DNA of 64,000 bases. Origin: Beijerinckiaceae bacterium. GTDB lineage: Bacteria; Pseudomonadota; Alphaproteobacteria; Rhizobiales; Beijerinckiaceae. Below, piece by piece: positions 1-8,830 of the stretch. Location: assembly GCA_027531565.1 (NCBI GenBank), contig JAPZSB010000005.1, forward strand, positions 1-64,000, written 5' to 3'. Made by a program: the position numbers and the translations under genes. Each line of letters starts with the position of its first letter. Positions within the stretch are counted from its first letter, which is position 1. Under the pieces are notes generated by a model. It made no database searches and was not told the origin of the DNA. It saw only the letters and a list, made by a program, of their open reading frames with translations.

Positions 1-193
1 GGACCCGGCCGCCCCCGGCCCGGGCGGGCCCGCCCCGGGGCGGGGTGCTTTCGGGGCCTTTCGGGTCATCGGGTGGCGTCGTCTTCGAATTCCGGCGGAA
101 TTTTGCAAAATCTTTATCGGTTCCGGTCAGATTCTCATCGCCGATGGCGCGATTCCGCTTCGCCCGGCTGCCTGACCAGAACGGACTGATTCC
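1..193. other. GC-extreme leader upstream of chemoreceptor gene
   Basis: No gene is visible here. The first 47 bases are almost purely G and C and contain a 14-bp perfect palindrome at 22-35 (GGGCGGGCCCGCCC). Bases 85-125 are more A/T-rich and may hold the promoter of the chemoreceptor gene, but I see no convincing -35/-10 pair. Confidence 0.3.
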
Positions 194-2155
194 ATGAATT
201 CCGAAAGCCAGAAGACGGTTCCCTCCAAGAGCATCATGCGGCGCATCATCGTGATGGCGTCCCTTGCCGTCTTCGTGGTGTTTGCCGTGTTCGCGGTGAT
301 CATCCGCGAACGCCTTGCCCAGTCGATGCAATCCGAGATCACCCGCAACATCCAGACCGTCGGCGCCCAGTCGGCCGAGACGGTGGAGCGCTGGGTCGAT
401 GGCCGGCTGATCCTGCTGCGCAGCATCGTGGACATGCTGTCCCGGGGCGTTGTCGGCACGGAAGAGGTGCTGGCCAACAAGACCGTGATGGCGGAATTCT
501 TCCTTGCCTATTTCGGTACGGCCGAGGGGCAGTTCACGATCTCGCCGCCACGCCAGATGCCGCCGGACTACGACCCGCGCAAACGGCCGTGGTATGGAAA
601 GTCGATCGAGGCCAATGCTCCGGTCGTGACCGAGCCCTATATCAGCGCTTCCACTGGCAAGCTCATCGTCACATTGGCGGCGCCCGTCCGCAAGGATGAC
701 CGCATTGTCGGGGTGGCTGGTGGCGATCTCGAGGTCAGCGCCCTCGTGAAAATGATGGCCGATCTCGATTTCGGCGGTATGGGCCAGGGCTTCATCGTCA
801 GTCGGGATGGCAAGATCCTTGTCCATCCCGATGCGGCGCGGATCGGCAAGCCGGTTTCCGACATCATCACCGGCCATGTGGACGTCACCGCCCCGGGCGT
901 CAGGGAAGCGACCATCGGCCCCGACCGCATGTTCGTCTCCTACCTTCCGATCCGCCTGCGGGACCGGACCGACTGGTACGTCGCCGTGGCGATCGATGCC
1001 GGCAAGGCGCTCGGCAGCGTGCGCGAGCTGCAGTACATCGCCGTGGCTGCATCGATTGTGGCGGCACTCGCCATGGTTGTCGTGCTTCTCGCCCTCCTGC
1101 GGCACACGGTTGCCCGGCCGATCCAGCGGATGACGGCGGCCATGCGTGATCTGGCCGCGGAAAAACTCGAGACGGCCGTTCCGGAGCTTGGTCGCGCCGA
1201 CGAGATCGGAGCCATGGCCGCTGCGGTCGAGGTTTTCAAGAACAATGCTCTGGAGCGCCGGACGCTTGCCGAGGAACGCGACCGCGAATTTACCCGGCGC
1301 GAGCAGCGCCTCGACACGATGAACCGCCTGATCTCGGAATTCGAACAGGGCTTGACCCGCTCGATCTCCGCCGTATCCGGCTCGGCCGAAGCGCTGGCGG
1401 AGACCGCAAGGACCCTGAACGCAACGGCCGAGGAAAGCACGCTCAACGCTACGACAGTGGCCGCTGCGGCCGAGGAGGCTGCCGCGAATGTCCAGAGCGT
1501 GGCGCAGGCTTCCGATACATTGGCCGAAGCGATCGACCAGATCAGCCAGATGGTGCTGGCTTCGCGCGAAGTGACGGAGAGGGCAACGACCGCCGCAGCC
1601 GCCACGGACGGCATGGTCAAGAGCCTTGCTGACACCACCGACAGCATCAGCCGCATCGTCGGGCTGATCAACTCGATTGCCGACAAGACCAACCTGCTCG
1701 CCCTGAATGCCACGATCGAGGCAGCGCGGGCCGGTGAAGCCGGGCGTGGCTTCGCTGTCGTCGCCACCGAGGTGAAATCGCTTGCCGCACAGACGGCGCG
1801 GTCGACGGAAGAGATCGCCGGCCAGATCGGCCAGATGCGCGACGCGTCGAACTCGGCGGTGGAGGCCATCCGGAGCATCGCCGCGGTCATCAGCGAACTC
1901 GGGGCGATCTCGACCCAGATCTCGACAGCTGTCGAGGTTCAGGGCGGCTCGACCAAGGAGATCGCGGTCAATGTCGCCGAGGCGGCGAAAGGCACCGGCG
2001 ATGTCTCGCTCAATGTGATGAGCGTCATGCAGGGCGCTGCCACGACGCGGGACAATGCCGCCCGGGTGCGCGGCTCTGCCGATGGCCTGCTCGAGGAGGC
2101 CGCTGTTCTGCGGGACAATGTCGAGGGGTTCATCCGCCAGTTGCGCGCCGCCTGA
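194..2155 (+). CDS. Methyl-accepting chemotaxis protein with dCache sensor
   Basis: Transmembrane chemoreceptor of 653 residues that would signal to CheA/CheW. The first membrane segment is at about 16-37 and the second at about 278-303. Between them lies a periplasmic double-Cache-type domain with recognisable pieces such as [10 protein letters not shown] and [15 protein letters not shown] linker follows (about 300-355), then a long alanine/glutamate-rich coiled coil. Its conserved hairpin tip, around 496-530, contains [20 protein letters not shown] and [15 protein letters not shown]. The protein ends in IRQLRAA, so there is no C-terminal CheR/CheB docking pentapeptide. The ligand cannot be told; dCache receptors of this shape often bind amino acids or carboxylates. 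It is a lone gene with no che genes nearby. Confidence 0.95.
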   Translation: MNSESQKTVPSKSIMRRIIVMASLAVFVVFAVFAVIIRERLAQSMQSEITRNIQTVGAQSAETVERWVDGRLILLRSIVDMLSRGVVGTEEVLANKTVMAEFFLAYFGTAEGQFTISPPRQMPPDYDPRKRPWYGKSIEANAPVVTEPYISASTGKLIVTLAAPVRKDDRIVGVAGGDLEVSALVKMMADLDFGGMGQGFIVSRDGKILVHPDAARIGKPVSDIITGHVDVTAPGVREATIGPDRMFVSYLPIRLRDRTDWYVAVAIDAGKALGSVRELQYIAVAASIVAALAMVVVLLALLRHTVARPIQRMTAAMRDLAAEKLETAVPELGRADEIGAMAAAVEVFKNNALERRTLAEERDREFTRREQRLDTMNRLISEFEQGLTRSISAVSGSAEALAETARTLNATAEESTLNATTVAAAAEEAAANVQSVAQASDTLAEAIDQISQMVLASREVTERATTAAAATDGMVKSLADTTDSISRIVGLINSIADKTNLLALNATIEAARAGEAGRGFAVVATEVKSLAAQTARSTEEIAGQIGQMRDASNSAVEAIRSIAAVISELGAISTQISTAVEVQGGSTKEIAVNVAEAAKGTGDVSLNVMSVMQGAATTRDNAARVRGSADGLLEEAAVLRDNVEGFIRQLRAA

Positions 2156-2476
2156 CGCTTCATGGTCTGCGGATCGCCGGCGGGAACCGCGAGGGCAGGT
2201 CTCCCGTTGTGCATCATGGACGGGAAGTTTTTCTGGCAAGACCATTGTGTGCCTATGAATGGTCTCGCAATCGCACAAAATATTATTTTGTCGCGTTCAA
2301 TGTAAAACGTCTTGTATTGTTGGCTGGAAGCGCCTATCTTCAGCTATCGATATTTGCTCGGCCGGTCTTTGTTTTCTGGCGCTTTGGCGCTCTCGACGAA
2401 CTCCTCCCTTTCGAAAATCGCTACCCCGCGCACGATCGTGTGAGCGGAATTCTATTGCCAAAAAGGAGGGTTTCTC
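2156..2476. other. Intergenic region with long cold-shock leader
   Basis: This 321-bp gap precedes the cold-shock gene. It has an A/T-rich stretch at about 2270-2330, unlike its surroundings, where transcription could start, leaving a leader of roughly 150-200 nt. Long structured leaders are known for cspA-family mRNAs. TTGTCG at 2288-2293 is a possible -35, but no good -10 follows at normal spacing, so I do not call the promoter. Confidence 0.35.
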
Positions 2477-2686
2477 ATGACCACCGGCACAGTGAAATGG
2501 TTCAACGCCACCAAGGGTTTCGGTTTTATCCAGCCGGATGACGGCGGCGCTGACGTGTTCGTGCATATCTCGGCCGTCGAACGCGCCGGCATGCACGGCC
2601 TCAATGAAGGCCAGAAGGTTGCCTTCGAGACGATGCGCGACAATCGTTCGGGCAAGCTTGCTGCCGATCGCCTGGCCGCAGCCTGA
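2477..2686 (+). CDS. cspA: Cold-shock protein (CspA family)
   Basis: A 69-residue single cold-shock domain that binds single-stranded RNA or DNA, known in the family as an RNA chaperone and transcription antiterminator. RNP1 is KGFGFI at 13-18 and RNP2 is VFVHI at 27-31. Length and start ([10 protein letters not shown]) are those of alphaproteobacterial CspA proteins. A strong Shine-Dalgarno (AAAAAGGAGGG) lies 7-8 bases before the ATG. The gene is monocistronic: it has a long leader and a textbook terminator 60 bases after the stop. The family name is certain; which csp paralogue this is, and whether it is cold-induced, cannot be told. Confidence 0.95.
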   Translation: MTTGTVKWFNATKGFGFIQPDDGGADVFVHISAVERAGMHGLNEGQKVAFETMRDNRSGKLAADRLAAA

Positions 2687-2746
2687 GGGCGCATTCCCGC
2701 CTGACGCCGTGAAGGCACCTGGGCGGGCAGACGCGTGAATGATACG

Positions 2747-2774
2747 AAAGGCCGGGCACAGCCCGGCCTTTTTT
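2747..2774 (+). terminator. Rho-independent terminator of the csp gene
   Basis: A perfect GC-rich stem, AAAGGCCGGGC (2747-2757), a 3-base loop ACA, and GCCCGGCCTTT (2761-2771), running into six T residues (2769-2774). It sits 60 bases after the csp stop codon. The A residues on the left arm mean it could also work in reverse, but no minus-strand gene ends here. Confidence 0.93.
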
Positions 2775-3072
2775 GTTGGCCCGGCTTTGCGGAGGGCCCG
2801 GAACGGATCGATAGTCGGCTCCGGCTTCCCGTGCCGATGCTCCCGGGGGCAGGGCCCGGCAATGGCGGCCTGGGCGTGTTGACAAGGGGCAGATCCGTGG
2901 CCCTCCGGACAAGACGGGCAGCATGAATTCACCCCCAGCCTCCACACCAGGTTGTCCCTGCGGCGTTTGCACGCGCCCGCTTGATTGATGTCGCGCCCGT
3001 CGTACACTTGGCTCGTTCCTGAACGGGATGACCTTCGATAAACGGGGGCGGTTCAGGGGTGGGGATGCGTCC
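2775..3072. other. Intergenic region before the B12-binding gene
   Basis: No gene is supported here; short open frames have no ribosome site and no family resemblance. It contains TTGACA at 2879-2884 without a matching -10, and a TGT-N12-ACA match at 2989-3006 that is discussed as a finding. Confidence 0.3.
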
Positions 3073-3936
3073 ATGGTCATGCCTCCGTTCATCGCGCCGG
3101 AATTGCTTGAGCAGGTCGACCTGCCGACGATGAACGAACGGCTTGCATCGCTCGTCCATTCCACCATCGTGCCGCGCCTGATCGAAATCCATACCCGGCC
3201 CCAATCCGGTGGCCCGGCGCGCGCGCAGCGACCGTCCGCTGCTGACATCGAGAAGCTGGCGCATCTCGTTCTCGATCCGAATATCCAGCTGTCCTCGGAC
3301 TTCATCGGCAAGCTCGAGCAGGAAGGCCATTCGATCGAAGACCTGTTCGTCACCTTGCTGGAGCCTGCCGCTCGCTGCCTCGGAACCATGTGGGACAACG
3401 ACGAATGCAGCTTCGTCGATGTCACCTACGGAGTCGCGCGGTTGCAGCAATTGCTCTCGGTGGGCAGTCATTCCCATGCGGTTCCGGAATTCAGCCGGAA
3501 GCGAAGTGTTTGCATGGTGACGCTCCTGGACGAAAAACATTCGCTCGGCGTCACCATGGTCGAAACCTTTTTGCAGGCTGGCGGTTGGGCGGTCACCTCC
3601 CTTCACCGCACATCCGCCGAGCAGATCGCCGCGATCGTCGGCAGCGAATGGTTCGCCGTCGCAGGGCTGACGATCGGCTCGACCGGCCAGATCCCCCAGC
3701 TGACCTCGACGATCCGCGCGATCCGGTCGCATTCCTGCAACCCCGCGATCGGCATCATGGTAGGGGGGCCGCCGTTCCCGGGGCATGGCGAGATCGTCGC
3801 CGAGGTCGGCGCCGACGCGACTGCAATCAACGCGCCCGCGGCGGTTCTGGTGGCGCAGCGGCTGTTTGATGTCGGCGCTGCCAGAAACTGGCAGGCGGAG
3901 GCCACCACGACATCACGCCCGATGCAGCTTGCCTGA
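3073..3936 (+). CDS. Cobalamin-binding regulatory protein, PpaA/AerR-like
   Basis: A 287-residue soluble protein with a helical cap followed by a B12-binding Rossmann fold. The cap contains the W-N-D and FVDVTYG signatures of methionine-synthase-type cap domains (LGTMWDNDECSFVDVTYG). The Rossmann fold carries DEKHSLG, matching the (D/E)xHxxG loop whose His ligates cobalt, and later VGGPPF. No catalytic mutase or methyltransferase domain is attached, so a sensory role is likely. In phototrophic alphaproteobacteria, proteins of this build (PpaA/AerR) use cobalamin to modulate the repressor PpsR/CrtJ. No such repressor gene is in the window, so the partner is unknown. The start at 3073 is chosen because of the purine-rich AGGGGTGGGG upstream; ATG 3028 would add 15 residues. 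Confidence 0.8.
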   Translation: MVMPPFIAPELLEQVDLPTMNERLASLVHSTIVPRLIEIHTRPQSGGPARAQRPSAADIEKLAHLVLDPNIQLSSDFIGKLEQEGHSIEDLFVTLLEPAARCLGTMWDNDECSFVDVTYGVARLQQLLSVGSHSHAVPEFSRKRSVCMVTLLDEKHSLGVTMVETFLQAGGWAVTSLHRTSAEQIAAIVGSEWFAVAGLTIGSTGQIPQLTSTIRAIRSHSCNPAIGIMVGGPPFPGHGEIVAEVGADATAINAPAAVLVAQRLFDVGAARNWQAEATTTSRPMQLA

Positions 3937-3973
3937 AACCCGGGAGGGCGCATCAAGCCCGTCGCGGTGGGGG

Positions 3974-5194
3974 TCAAAGGTGCCGGGCAGCCTCCTCGAA
4001 GGCGGCTGCCGTTCTGTCCAGATCGTCCTGGGTATGGGCGAAGGACAGGAAGATCCGCCCCCAGCCGCCCGGAATCGTCACGACGCCCCGTCGGCGCAGC
4101 TCCAGATGCAGCCGGGCCGACAGATCGGGACGGAGTGCCTGCTTCGCCTCGTCATAGCTGGCCGGCGGCCGTTCACTGAACCACAGGCTGAAGACACTGC
4201 CATAGCCGGAGGTGCAGGCCGGGCCGATCCTGCCCATCGCCGCCTCGATCGACCGGCGAAGCCGATCGCCGCGATCGAGGAAGGCCGCATAATCCATTGA
4301 TTGAAGCGTATCGATCGTCGCCTTCACCGCAGCGGTGACGAGCGGGTTGCCGTGATAGGTGCCGGCACGGGGCGCGCGGCCATCCTCGACCGCGGCAAAG
4401 GCTTCCGCCGTGCCGAGCACGGCAGCCACCGGGAGGCCGCTGCCGATGGCCTTGCCAAGCGTGACCAGGTCAGGCTCCAGCCCCACATGAGAGCAACTCA
4501 CACCGCAACCCAGCCGCAGGCCCATCAGGACTTCATCCGCAATCACCATCGCGCCGTTCCGGCGTGCGATGCGGGTGAGTTCCTTGAAATAGCGGGGCTC
4601 AGCCCGGAGCGAACCGGCATTCGCCAGCATCGGCTCGACGATGACGGCGGCGATATCGCTCCGCTCCGCGAAGAGGGCTTCGACATCGGCGAGATCATTG
4701 AACCGGAGCAGGGTCATGTCGCGGATGACGGGCCGCGGGCCGGACAGGTCCGCCTCGGGGCTTCCGCTCCATCCGATCGCGAGGTCGTCGTACCATCCGT
4801 CGAACCCGCCGGCGATCTTGGCGATCACCGGCCGCCCCGTGCTCCGCCGCGCGATCCTGCACGCAAGGTGCACCGCCTCGCTTCCGGTCGTCACGAAGGT
4901 TGCGCGTGTCAGGGCCGGCGCGAGACGGGCAAGGGCCTCGGCGGCCTGCATCTCGCCATCATGCGAGAAGCCCGGCATGGACCCGTTGCGGAGGGCGCCG
5001 ATGCAGGCCTCGACAACCGGCGGCGATGCATGGCCGAGGATTGTGGCGCCCATGGCCATCGCGAAATCGATATAGGTCGAGCCGGACGTGTCGGTCAGAT
5101 GCGCGCCGCACGCCCTGGCGATCTTGAAGGGCTTTCCATCCAGATCGGGCAATCGCCGGATGAGGCTGGAAATGCCTCCGGGCAGTGCGGACAT
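3974..5194 (-). CDS. Class III aminotransferase, glutamate-1-semialdehyde aminomutase-like
   Basis: A PLP enzyme of 406 residues. The cofactor lysine is K248 in LVTLGKAIGSGLP, the ring-nitrogen aspartate is D220 in MVIADEV, and the phosphate-binding TTGSEAVHLACRIAR lies at 102-116. The architecture is that of the GSA aminomutase/omega-transaminase group (COG0001-like), but the sequence is divergent and the haem-pathway role of true HemL is not supported by context. Substrate unknown. The start at 5194 is set by GGAGAG seven bases upstream; the frame stays open further upstream without a better ribosome site. It lies 162 bp after the gamma-glutamyltransferase gene on the same strand, so the two may be co-transcribed for amino-acid or gamma-glutamyl-amine turnover (inference). 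Confidence 0.82.
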   Translation of the reverse strand: MSALPGGISSLIRRLPDLDGKPFKIARACGAHLTDTSGSTYIDFAMAMGATILGHASPPVVEACIGALRNGSMPGFSHDGEMQAAEALARLAPALTRATFVTTGSEAVHLACRIARRSTGRPVIAKIAGGFDGWYDDLAIGWSGSPEADLSGPRPVIRDMTLLRFNDLADVEALFAERSDIAAVIVEPMLANAGSLRAEPRYFKELTRIARRNGAMVIADEVLMGLRLGCGVSCSHVGLEPDLVTLGKAIGSGLPVAAVLGTAEAFAAVEDGRAPRAGTYHGNPLVTAAVKATIDTLQSMDYAAFLDRGDRLRRSIEAAMGRIGPACTSGYGSVFSLWFSERPPASYDEAKQALRPDLSARLHLELRRRGVVTIPGGWGRIFLSFAHTQDDLDRTAAAFEEAARHL

Positions 5195-5356
5195 CACGCG
5201 CTCTCCTGACTGAACCCCTGTCAGGATGCAGCCTCGGCCAGATGATCGCCCTTGTCCATCGGGTGCGGCGAGGGTTTCACGCACCGGTGGCAGCAGACTG
5301 CCCGGAATTGGGGCGCCCAGCGCCGGATCCCTGCCGAAAGGTGCGGCAGATACAGC

Positions 5357-6946
5357 TCAGAAGCCCATGGCAGCGCCATCGCTGCGAGGATCGCTTGCGC
5401 CTTCCAGCACGCCATCGGAATGGCGGATCACGGCACCGGCATGCCCCATTGTGCCCGTAAACGCCTCGAGCACTTCGATATCGTGGCCGGCAGCCCGCAG
5501 CCGGGCAACCAGATCGGGGTCGAACCGGCTTTCCAGCTTGAGGGTGACCGAATTCTCGCCCCACGTCTTGCCCAGCAGCCAGCGCGGTGCGGTGATCGCC
5601 TGCTGCAACCCCTGTCCGAACATCGCGTAGCGCGAGAACAGGGCGCTCTGGGTCTGTGGCTGGCCCTCGCCCCCCATTGTGCCGTAGACCATGATCCGCC
5701 CGTCATCGAACTGTGCCATCGCCGGGTTCAGCGTATGGAACGGTTTGCGACCGGCGCCGATGCGGCGTGGCCCGTCACCGGCGAGCAGGAAGCTCGCGCC
5801 GCGATTCTGCCAGACGAAGCCGGTCTCCGGCATCACGCAGCCGGAACCGAACTCGAAATAGATGCTCTGGATGAAGCTAGCCGCCTGGCCCTTGCCATCG
5901 ATGGCACCGAGCCACACCGTATCGCCCGGCTCGGCCGGACGCGGCCACGGCAGCGCGCGGGCCGGATCGATCTTCGCCGCAAGTGCATCCAGTCGATCTG
6001 CGTGCAGCCACGCTGCCGGATCTTCCTGCATCGAGCCGGGATCGCCGATGATCCGGTCGCGCACGATGAAGGCCTGTTTGGTGGCCTCGATCAGCCCGTG
6101 GATATGCCCGAAACTCTCGCCCTCGGTCACGCCGAGCCGGTCGAAAAGCGCCAGGATCATCAGCGAGGCAAGACCCTGCGTCGGTGGAGGGAAATTGAAC
6201 AGCGATGCGCCGTTCACCGCAACGGACAGGGCCTGCCTCCGGCGGGCATGGTGCTGCGCCAGGTCGTCCGGCCCGACCGGTGAACCCACCGCCGCGAGAT
6301 CCGCCGCGATCTCCCGGGCGAGGGGGCCGCGATAGAAACTCTCGGTTCCCTCCCGGCCGATACGGCGCAGCGTGTTCGCGAGCACCGGCAACGTCATCAC
6401 ACTCCCCTCGGCGGGGGCCCTGCCACCCGGCATGAAGGTGGCAGCAAAGCCGGGCGAGCCGACAAGTTCCGCGGCCTTGGCTGCCGTCAGTTCCTGCTGG
6501 CTCCGGGTGACAGCGAAGCCGTGTTCGGCATGCCAGGCGGCATCCTCGACCAGCCGGCCCAGCGGCAGCCGGCCGCCCCATTCGCGCGAGACGGCAAAGG
6601 CCTCGCCCCATCCGGAAATCGTGCCGGCAACCGTGTTCGCCGCGAGCGGGCCACGCCACGGCACGACACCAAGCCCGTGCCGGGCATAGAGTTCCGGCGT
6701 GGCGGCTGCGGCCGCTCCGCCGCAGGCATCGATCGCGATGGGGGCCTGCCCGGGCTGCGCCACCAGCCAGAACCCATCGCCGCCAATCGCCGTCATGTGC
6801 GGGTAGACCACCGCCAGCGCGGCGGCCATGGCGATGGTGGCCTCGATCGCATCGCCGCCTTCACGCAGGACACGCAATCCGGCTTCAGAGGCGAGATGAT
6901 GGGGGGATGTCACCATTCCCCGGCGGGCGCGCGGCGTATTCAGCAT
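5357..6946 (-). CDS. ggt: Gamma-glutamyltransferase family protein
   Basis: A 529-residue Ntn-hydrolase of the GGT family, which moves or hydrolyses gamma-glutamyl groups of glutathione or gamma-glutamyl amines. The precursor is expected to self-cleave before Thr343 (PGDTVWLGAID), the position of the family's nucleophilic threonine. Downstream are FGSGCVMPETG, the oxyanion/substrate region, and GTMGGEGQPQTQ. The N-terminus (MLNTPRARRG, then MVTSPHHLAS) has no signal peptide, so this is probably a cytoplasmic YwrD-like form rather than periplasmic glutathione-scavenging GGT. Length is normal. The ribosome site GGGGGAATCTC precedes ATG 6946. A class III aminotransferase follows on the same strand. 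Confidence 0.9.
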   Translation of the reverse strand: MLNTPRARRGMVTSPHHLASEAGLRVLREGGDAIEATIAMAAALAVVYPHMTAIGGDGFWLVAQPGQAPIAIDACGGAAAAATPELYARHGLGVVPWRGPLAANTVAGTISGWGEAFAVSREWGGRLPLGRLVEDAAWHAEHGFAVTRSQQELTAAKAAELVGSPGFAATFMPGGRAPAEGSVMTLPVLANTLRRIGREGTESFYRGPLAREIAADLAAVGSPVGPDDLAQHHARRRQALSVAVNGASLFNFPPPTQGLASLMILALFDRLGVTEGESFGHIHGLIEATKQAFIVRDRIIGDPGSMQEDPAAWLHADRLDALAAKIDPARALPWPRPAEPGDTVWLGAIDGKGQAASFIQSIYFEFGSGCVMPETGFVWQNRGASFLLAGDGPRRIGAGRKPFHTLNPAMAQFDDGRIMVYGTMGGEGQPQTQSALFSRYAMFGQGLQQAITAPRWLLGKTWGENSVTLKLESRFDPDLVARLRAAGHDIEVLEAFTGTMGHAGAVIRHSDGVLEGASDPRSDGAAMGF

Positions 6947-7093
6947 GAGATTCCCCCGTTGGCCCGGACGTGCAGCACGATCTGTGCCAGATACGCTGTT
7001 CCGGAGCGCCGGCGAGTATCCGTCGGGGCAATGGAGTGTTTCCGTTTCAAAAAGGACACCAGGCGAAGGGAGCGGCTTGCCTGCGGGCGCTCG

Positions 7094-7324
7094 CTAGCGC
7101 CTCTCCCGCCTGCTGGCCAGGAAGCCCGCGGCAATCAGCGCGGCGCCGAGCAGCGTCGCTCCCCAGACGACGATCTGGGGCCCGGCAGGATTGGCGAAGC
7201 AGCCGTTGAGGTGGATGTAGTCCATGACCCAGCAATGTCGGGGCGGGCTGGTATAGCTGAACGTGCGCGACATCATGCCGTTGAAGAACAGGAACAGGCC
7301 GGCCGCGAGGACAATCCATTTCAT
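7094..7324 (-). CDS. Small membrane protein of unknown function
   Basis: A 76-residue protein with two predicted membrane helices (about 3-20 and 50-69) joined by a short loop containing two cysteines (HCWVMDY and GCFANPAG). It ends in a positively charged tail, RRERR, which suggests a cytoplasmic C-terminus. Its ATG overlaps the stop of the upstream gene by four bases (ATGA), so the two are translationally coupled. I do not recognise the family. Confidence 0.6.
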   Translation of the reverse strand: MKWIVLAAGLFLFFNGMMSRTFSYTSPPRHCWVMDYIHLNGCFANPAGPQIVVWGATLLGAALIAAGFLASRRERR

Positions 7325-7620
7325 CGCATCACCTGTTCGTCGCGCATCGCGCGGTGCGTTTCCGGGTCTCCACGCCCGGTCAGTTCGATTCGAAGATAGT
7401 CACGCGGCGTTGTGACGGTGCAGCCCGGGATCGGTTCGCGGTTCACCGAGAGGCGGATGCGTGTGATGGTCTGGCGGGGATTTTTCGCGAGATGCGCCGC
7501 GTCGTAAGCGCGCTCGAAACAGGCCTTCGCATCGGGTTCGCGGCCGAGAACGCCCGGGACGGCATGGGCCGGAAGCACAGCACCGAGCAGGGCGCCAGCC
7601 AGGACGATGGGAAGGCGCAT
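7321..7620 (-). CDS. Small exported protein of unknown function
   Basis: A 99-residue protein with a clear Sec signal peptide (MRLPIVLAGALLGAVLPAHA, cleavage after AHA at 20). The mature part is about 79 residues, hydrophilic, with two cysteines (ACFERAY and GCTVTT) that could form a disulphide in the periplasm. The frame is open upstream to 7815, but 7620 is the only start that gives a signal peptide. Coupled by ATGA overlap to the small membrane protein. Family not recognised. Confidence 0.6.
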   Translation of the reverse strand: MRLPIVLAGALLGAVLPAHAVPGVLGREPDAKACFERAYDAAHLAKNPRQTITRIRLSVNREPIPGCTVTTPRDYLRIELTGRGDPETHRAMRDEQVMR

Positions 7621-7760
7621 GGACCACCTCGTCGTTCGACACCAGAAGGTGTAGAGTGCAGTCGGGACACCGTCAATCGAACGGGCGGGGCAGGCCGATG
7701 CCCGCAACGGGCCGGCAGACGTCGCCATGTTGGATCGAGGCCAAAGCCGGGAGTGAAACG

Positions 7761-8090
7761 ATGGCGGAAAGAAAGCCGAGCCCGCGCGCCAACTGGATCG
7801 TGTTCGTGGTGGCAAGCCTCTACCTCGTCATCCAGGCGATCTGGCGGTACACCCAGCGGGCCGGGGAATGGCCCCCGGCGATGGTCCGCAACCTCGAGAT
7901 CGTCCTCGATGCCGGGATGTCGATCGCGGTCATCGGGCTCTTCTTCCAGTTCAAGGACGATCCGGCACGGAGTGGCTATGCGACGCTGCTGGTCATCCTT
8001 GCCGGCGTGGCCATCCTCGTGATCTTCGGCATCCGGTTCGGCAGCGATGTCGGCTGGTGGACCGGGCATCGCCGGAACTGGACGGGCTGA
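7761..8090 (+). CDS. Small membrane protein of unknown function
   Basis: A 109-residue protein. Three hydrophobic segments are visible, at about 12-27 (WIVFVVASLYLVIQAIW), 45-62 and 72-90, with a tryptophan-rich end (GWWTGHRRNW). The start at 7761 follows GGGAGTG; the longer frame from 7656 has no ribosome site. Family not recognised. It is divergent from the two small genes on the other strand and is followed by the DUF188 gene 93 bp later. Confidence 0.6.
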   Translation: MAERKPSPRANWIVFVVASLYLVIQAIWRYTQRAGEWPPAMVRNLEIVLDAGMSIAVIGLFFQFKDDPARSGYATLLVILAGVAILVIFGIRFGSDVGWWTGHRRNWTG

Positions 8091-8183
8091 CGCGATCTTT
8101 CCACGTGGCCTCGCCGGAACCCGGGGCAGGGAAGCCGCGTCGAACCGCTTGACGGGCCGCCCTTCAGCCCGCATCGGGGAGGG

Positions 8184-8666
8184 ATGAGCGCGCCCCCGAC
8201 CATCCTCGTCTTCATCGATGCCGATGCCTGCCCGGTCAAGGACGAGGTCTACAAGGTTTCCGGGCGCCACGGTGTCAGGACCGTCGTGGTCTCGAACAGC
8301 TACATGCAGCTTCCGCGGGATCCGCTCATCGAACGGGTGATCGTGGGGGCAGGGCTGGATATCGCGGATGACTACATCGCCGAACGCGCCCGCCGCGGTG
8401 TGGTCGTGATCACGGCGGATATTCCGCTGGCGGCGCGCTGCATCAGGGCCGGCGCCGATGTCATTGCGCCCGATGGCCGCGCCCATACCGAGCAGTCGAT
8501 CGGGATGGCGCTGGCAACCCGCAACCTGATGGACGATCTGCGTTCGGCCGGGCAGATCACCGGCGGGCCCCGCGCCTTCGCGGCGAAGGACCGCTCGAAA
8601 TTCCTCTCCGCTCTCGATCTGGCGATCGTCCGGCTGAAGCGGGCCGGCCTGCAGCCGGAGGGCTGA
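8184..8666 (+). CDS. YaiI/YqxD family protein (DUF188)
   Basis: A 160-residue member of the conserved YaiI/YqxD family (UPF0178), a PIN-like fold. Conserved acidic residues lie in [16 protein letters not shown] at 10-25. The typical GADxxIxxxA/ARRGDVVVTADIPLA-type segment appears here as [11 protein letters not shown] followed by [14 protein letters not shown], then RGPRAF-like [14 protein letters not shown] near the C-terminus. The fold suggests nuclease-like metal binding, but no activity is established for the family. Length is normal. The start ATG 8184 follows GGGGAGGG directly, a strong ribosome site. It is followed on the same strand by the phosphorylase gene. Confidence 0.9.
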   Translation: MSAPPTILVFIDADACPVKDEVYKVSGRHGVRTVVVSNSYMQLPRDPLIERVIVGAGLDIADDYIAERARRGVVVITADIPLAARCIRAGADVIAPDGRAHTEQSIGMALATRNLMDDLRSAGQITGGPRAFAAKDRSKFLSALDLAIVRLKRAGLQPEG

Positions 8667-8830
8667 GGCGAACCGGCTCTGGTCAACCGGAACCCCGTGC
8701 TCCCCGGCGTCCATCCGGAACCGGCGGCTGAGGGCGGGGACAACATGGCCGGACCATTCCCTTACGGTCGGGGCGCCATTCCTTGATCTGGGCCCGCGCA
8801 TCCCCGCCGGTTTCGGTGTATGCAGGCAGG

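Noticed and set aside
2288-2317. Promoter for the cold-shock gene
   Set aside because: TTGTCG is present, but the -10 candidate (TTGTAT, 18-bp spacer) is too weak to claim.
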